9,247 nt of DNA, taken from NCBI GenBank assembly GCA_003643935.1, contig QMLJ01000025.1, forward strand, positions 1 through 9,247, written 5' to 3'. Numbering within the stretch: position 1 is the first letter of the stretch; every line of letters begins with the position of its first letter. Below, in pieces: positions 6,814 to 9,247 of the stretch. The notes beneath the pieces are model-generated. The model did not search any database and was not told the DNA's origin. It saw nothing but the letters and a program-made list of their open reading frames with translations. A program made the position numbers and the translations under genes. This stretch comes from Deltaproteobacteria bacterium (GTDB lineage Bacteria; Desulfobacterota; Desulfomonilia; UBA1062).

Positions 6814-7070
6814 TGTCTGGAACAGGTAGGAAGATGGAGCTCGTCGGTGTGGTCAGGAGTGACAAGATGGACAAGACTGTTGTGGTGACCGTGGAAAGGT
6901 TGACCAAGCACCCCGTGTTCAAGAAATATATTAAAAAGCGGAGGTCTTTCAAGGCTCACGACGAGGCAAACGAATGCAAGGTGGGTGATAAGGTATTGAT
7001 ACGCCAATGTCGTCCTCTTAGCAAAGAGAAGAGCTGGAGAGTGGTAAGTATATTGGAAAGACAGGACTAG
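6813..7070 (+). CDS. rpsQ: 30S ribosomal protein S17
   Basis: S17 is an OB-fold protein that binds 16S rRNA early in small-subunit assembly. The 85-residue product has [19 protein letters not shown] (12-30), the [19 protein letters not shown] segment and a C-terminal [19 protein letters not shown], all typical. ATG 6813 overlaps the rpmC stop by one base and follows AAGGAG (6799-6804) by 8 nt. It is the last gene of the classical S10 operon, with 22 nt before rplN and no terminator visible. Confidence 0.98.
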   Translation: MSGTGRKMELVGVVRSDKMDKTVVVTVERLTKHPVFKKYIKKRRSFKAHDEANECKVGDKVLIRQCRPLSKEKSWRVVSILERQD

Positions 7071-7092
7071 AGGTGGGTTCTGGAGGCATGAC

Positions 7093-7461
7093 ATGATCCA
7101 ACAGCAGACAAGATTAAAGGTTGCGGATAATTCTGGGGCAAAAGAGGTTATGTGCATAAAAGTTCTCGGGGGTACAAGAAGAAGATATGCATCTTTGGGA
7201 GATGTCATAGTGGTGTCGATAAAGGATGCCGTACCCAGGTCAAAGGTCAGGAAAGGTGATGTATACAAGGCCGTGGTGGTAAGGTCCAGGAGGACATACA
7301 AGAGAGCGGATGGTTCGAGTATACGCTTTGACGAAAACTCTGCGGTTTTGCTTAATAATCAGCTTGAGCCGATAGGGACACGCATCTTTGGCCCGGTGGC
7401 AAGAGAATTGAGGGCAAAGAGATTTATGAAGATAATATCGCTTGCGCCAGAGGTACTTTAG
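7093..7461 (+). CDS. rplN: 50S ribosomal protein L14
   Basis: L14 lies at the subunit interface and binds the silencing factor RsfS in other bacteria. The 122-residue product has exactly the usual length and begins [20 protein letters not shown]. Further signatures are [19 protein letters not shown] and the C-terminal [22 protein letters not shown] 7093 follows TGGAGG (7081-7086) by 6 nt. An ATG 5 nt earlier is out of frame and stops after two codons. It is the first gene of the spc operon, which here follows the S10 operon after only 22 nt. Confidence 0.98.
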   Translation: MIQQQTRLKVADNSGAKEVMCIKVLGGTRRRYASLGDVIVVSIKDAVPRSKVRKGDVYKAVVVRSRRTYKRADGSSIRFDENSAVLLNNQLEPIGTRIFGPVARELRAKRFMKIISLAPEVL

Positions 7462-7472
7462 AGGTGGAGGCC

Positions 7473-7790
7473 ATGGTAAGAAGGATAAAAAAAGGAGACA
7501 CCGTAGAGGTGCTCACGGGTAAGGACAAGGGTAGAAAGGGGCAAGTGATAAAGGTTATGCCAAGCAAAAAAAGGGTGCTTATAGAAAGGGTCAACATGGT
7601 GAAGAGACACCAAAGGCGTACCCAGACAAGTGCAGGAGGTATAGTCGAGAAAGAGGCCTCCGTGCATATATCTAATGTTGCACTCGTATGTCCAAAGTGT
7701 AACAGGGGTGTAAAGGTAGGTTTCAGGTTTCACGAGGATGGAAGCAAGGTAAGGGTATGCAGGCGATGTGGCGAAGAGCTGGATGTATAA
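7473..7790 (+). CDS. rplX: 50S ribosomal protein L24
   Basis: L24 starts large-subunit assembly by binding the 5' end of 23S rRNA. From ATG 7473 it has 105 residues and begins MVRRIKKGDTVEVLTGKDKG, the KOW motif typical of L24. A GTG at 7464 would add only three residues; the ATG fits the family better and has AGAGG (7460-7464) 8 nt upstream. The C-terminal half has CPKC (73-76) and CRRC (96-99), a zinc-ribbon-like pattern common in L24 of many bacteria. It lies 11 nt after rplN and 23 nt before rplE. Confidence 0.93.
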   Translation: MVRRIKKGDTVEVLTGKDKGRKGQVIKVMPSKKRVLIERVNMVKRHQRRTQTSAGGIVEKEASVHISNVALVCPKCNRGVKVGFRFHEDGSKVRVCRRCGEELDV

Positions 7791-7813
7791 GTTGGTTGTT
7801 GGGGTAGCTTAAT

Positions 7814-8353
7814 ATGGCAAGGCTGAAGGAACTTTACGAAAAGGAAGTTATACCACAACTCAAGAAAGAGTTCGGGTATAAGAATCAGCATCAGGTACCA
7901 AGGCTGGTCAAGGTGGTGGTTAACATGGGTCTTGGCGAGGCGGTTCAAGATATAAAGGTGATCGACAAGTCCATGGAGGAGCTGGCAATGATCACGGGCC
8001 AAAGGCCCGTTATCACTCGTGCCAGGAAATCTGTTGCTGCATTCAAGGTAAGGGAAGGCATGCCCATAGGTTGTAAGGTGACCATACGTGGGATAAGGAT
8101 GTACGAATTTCTGGACAGACTTATAAATGCAGTACTTCCAAGGGTAAGGGATTTCAGGGGAATTTCTCCGAAAGGTTTTGACGGAAGGGGTAATTATACA
8201 CTCGGGTTGAAAGAGCAGATAGTTTTCCCCGAGGTTGACTATGACAAGGTGGATAAGCTCAGGGGTATGAACATTACGATAGTTACAACGGCCAAGACAG
8301 ATGAAGAAGGAAGAAGTTTTCTAAGTGCCCTTGGGATGCCATTCAGGAGGTAG
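7814..8353 (+). CDS. rplE: 50S ribosomal protein L5
   Basis: L5 binds 5S rRNA and touches the P-site tRNA. The 179-residue product is of standard length. Visible signatures are [15 protein letters not shown], the central [27 protein letters not shown] and the C-terminal [25 protein letters not shown] 7814 has only a weak GGGG-type ribosome binding site about 9 nt upstream, the weakest in the ribosomal gene run. In E. coli the S8 repressor binds mRNA at the start of this gene; I could not identify an equivalent site with confidence. A perfect 7-bp hairpin lies within codons 61-66. Confidence 0.98.
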   Translation: MARLKELYEKEVIPQLKKEFGYKNQHQVPRLVKVVVNMGLGEAVQDIKVIDKSMEELAMITGQRPVITRARKSVAAFKVREGMPIGCKVTIRGIRMYEFLDRLINAVLPRVRDFRGISPKGFDGRGNYTLGLKEQIVFPEVDYDKVDKLRGMNITIVTTAKTDEEGRSFLSALGMPFRR

Positions 8354-8362
8354 TTTTACGGC

Positions 8363-8548
8363 ATGGCAAAGAAATCAATGATAGCAAAGGCAAAGCGGCC
8401 TGCAAAGTTCAAGGTAAGGGAATACAACAGGTGTGCTATTTGTGGTAGACCAAGGGGTTATTATCGCAGATTTGGCATATGCAGGATATGTCTTAGGACG
8501 TATGCCATGAAGGGCGAGATACCGGGTGTCAAGAAATCGAGCTGGTAA
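8363..8548 (+). CDS. rpsN: 30S ribosomal protein S14, zinc-binding (type Z)
   Basis: S14 belongs to the head of the small subunit. This is the short, 61-residue zinc form, with the ligand set CAIC (24-27) and CRIC (40-43) and the ending [12 protein letters not shown]. The zinc-free form found in many gammaproteobacteria is about 100 residues and lacks these cysteines. ATG 8363 lies 12 nt after AGGAGG (8345-8350), a slightly long spacing, and 9 nt after the rplE stop. No second S14 gene is in the window, so whether a zinc-free paralogue exists elsewhere is unknown. Confidence 0.98.
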   Translation: MAKKSMIAKAKRPAKFKVREYNRCAICGRPRGYYRRFGICRICLRTYAMKGEIPGVKKSSW

Positions 8549-8562
8549 GAGGAGTTGATGTA

Positions 8563-8955
8563 ATGCTCACTGATCCTATAGCAGATATGATAACAAGAAT
8601 TAGGAATGGGGCGCAGGCCGGGCACGTTAGCGTGGATATCCCAGCGTCCAAGATGAAGTTGGCCATAGCCGATATACTCAAGCGCGAGGGTTATATAAAG
8701 GCCTACAAGGCTATCGATGATGGGAAACAGGGTATAGTAAGGGTGACTCTCAAGTACTACGAGTCCAAACCAGCGATCTCCGGTATAAAGAGAATATCCA
8801 AGCCGGGCCGTAGGGTTTATAAGGGTGTTAGAGATATTCCCAGGGTAAGGAATGGTCTTGGGATAAACATACTGAGTACTTCCAAGGGCATAATGACAGA
8901 TCATAAGGCCCGGGAAATGGGACTTGGTGGTGAAATACTCATAAGCGTGTGGTGA
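8563..8955 (+). CDS. rpsH: 30S ribosomal protein S8
   Basis: S8 binds the central domain of 16S rRNA and, in E. coli, represses the spc operon. The 130-residue product begins [20 protein letters not shown] and ends with the family signature [22 protein letters not shown] followed by ILISVW. ATG 8563 lies 8 nt after AGGAG (8550-8554). An out-of-frame ATG-TAA start-stop pair at 8558-8563 shares its last A with the true start. The gap to rplF is 13 nt. Confidence 0.98.
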   Translation: MLTDPIADMITRIRNGAQAGHVSVDIPASKMKLAIADILKREGYIKAYKAIDDGKQGIVRVTLKYYESKPAISGIKRISKPGRRVYKGVRDIPRVRNGLGINILSTSKGIMTDHKAREMGLGGEILISVW

Positions 8956-8968
8956 GGGGTAGTCTAAG

Positions 8969-9247
8969 ATGTCCAGGATAGGAAAGATGCCCATACCATT
9001 GCCCGATGGTGTTGAGGTAAAGATAAGCAAGGGAAGGATAGAAGTTAAAGGCCCGAAAGGAAAGCTCTCAAGGGATATAATTGGTAATATCAAGATCAAG
9101 AAGGACGTAAAGGAATTGAGAGTTGTTTCTCTTGATGAGAATCCCAAGACAAGGGCATTCCATGGCCTGATGCGTACCTTGATAAATAACATGGTGGTTG
9201 GTGTAAGCCAGGGATTCAAAAAGAATCTTAAGGTGTCGGGTGTAGGA
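8969..9247 (+). CDS. rplF: 50S ribosomal protein L6 (3' end beyond window)
   Basis: L6 lies near the sarcin-ricin loop and the factor-binding site. The window holds the first 93 codons, open to the edge. They begin MSRIGKMPIPLPDGVEV and include VKGPKGKLSRDI and HGLMRTLINNMVVGVSQGF, the conserved end of the first L6 domain. A full protein is about 180 residues, so roughly half is missing. ATG 8969 follows TGAGGGG (8953-8959) by 9 nt, 13 nt after rpsH, the normal spc-operon order. Confidence 0.95.
   Translation, partial: MSRIGKMPIPLPDGVEVKISKGRIEVKGPKGKLSRDIIGNIKIKKDVKELRVVSLDENPKTRAFHGLMRTLINNMVVGVSQGFKKNLKVSGVG

Noticed and set aside
7785..7840. S8 autoregulatory mRNA site at the rplX/rplE junction
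   Set aside because: I could not match the known S8-binding core by eye at this junction; a structural alignment would be needed.
8461..9219. 252-residue leftward open frame, the longest antisense frame in the window
   Set aside because: It runs antisense across rpsN, rpsH and rplF, all clearly coding on the + strand, and shows no recognisable domain. Its length reflects rarity of TTA, CTA and TCA in one frame.

Overview
The window is a bacterial translation-gene cluster, almost all of it on the + strand. It holds four tRNA genes, an elongation factor Tu gene, and then the S10 operon running without a break into the spc operon: rpsJ, rplC, rplD, rplW, rplB, rpsS, rplV, rpsC, rplP, rpmC, rpsQ, rplN, rplX, rplE, rpsN, rpsH and the first 93 codons of rplF. 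All the proteins are bacterial in type. The four-cysteine zinc form of S14, the EF-Tu sequence and the heavy use of ATA (Ile) and AGG (Arg) resemble Desulfobacterota or Nitrospirota-like, perhaps thermophilic, lineages. That placement is an inference and is not certain.

Layout: positions 1-108 may hold the 5' end of a leftward gene of unknown function. Positions 109-546 contain no gene; they hold degenerate direct and inverted repeats of an AAGGTTCAAGG type and, near the right edge, a possible promoter. Positions 547-958 carry tRNA-Thr(UGU), tRNA-Tyr(GUA), tRNA-Gly(UCC) and tRNA-Thr(GGU), all with encoded CCA. tuf follows 61 nt later, and rpsJ starts 13 nt after tuf. From rpsJ on, genes are spaced by 0-28 nt or overlap by a few bases, so one or a few long transcripts are expected.

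The most unusual points concern tuf. (1) The tRNA-Thr-Tyr-Gly-Thr-tuf order is the one seen at the tufB locus of other bacteria, where secE and nusG come next. Here the S10 operon comes next, as it does after the tufA/str locus, so the locus looks like a tufB/tufA hybrid. (2) The tuf body has extreme codon use unlike the ribosomal genes: 26 of 27 Leu codons are TTA/TTG, 21 of 22 Lys are AAG, 28 of 32 Ile are ATA and 24 of 27 Thr are ACG. (3) Codons ending in C occur in tuf almost only when the next base is A (22 of 23 by hand count), which is not true of rpsJ (9 of 20). (4) The last 22 sense codons or so drop this pattern and resemble the downstream genes, as expected if a gene-conversion or recombination endpoint lies there.

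Functionally the window supplies tRNAs, the factor that delivers aminoacyl-tRNA, and ribosomal proteins of both subunits. I found no novel protein system. What deserves a second look is the architecture and composition of the tRNA-tuf-S10 junction and the repeat-rich upstream spacer.
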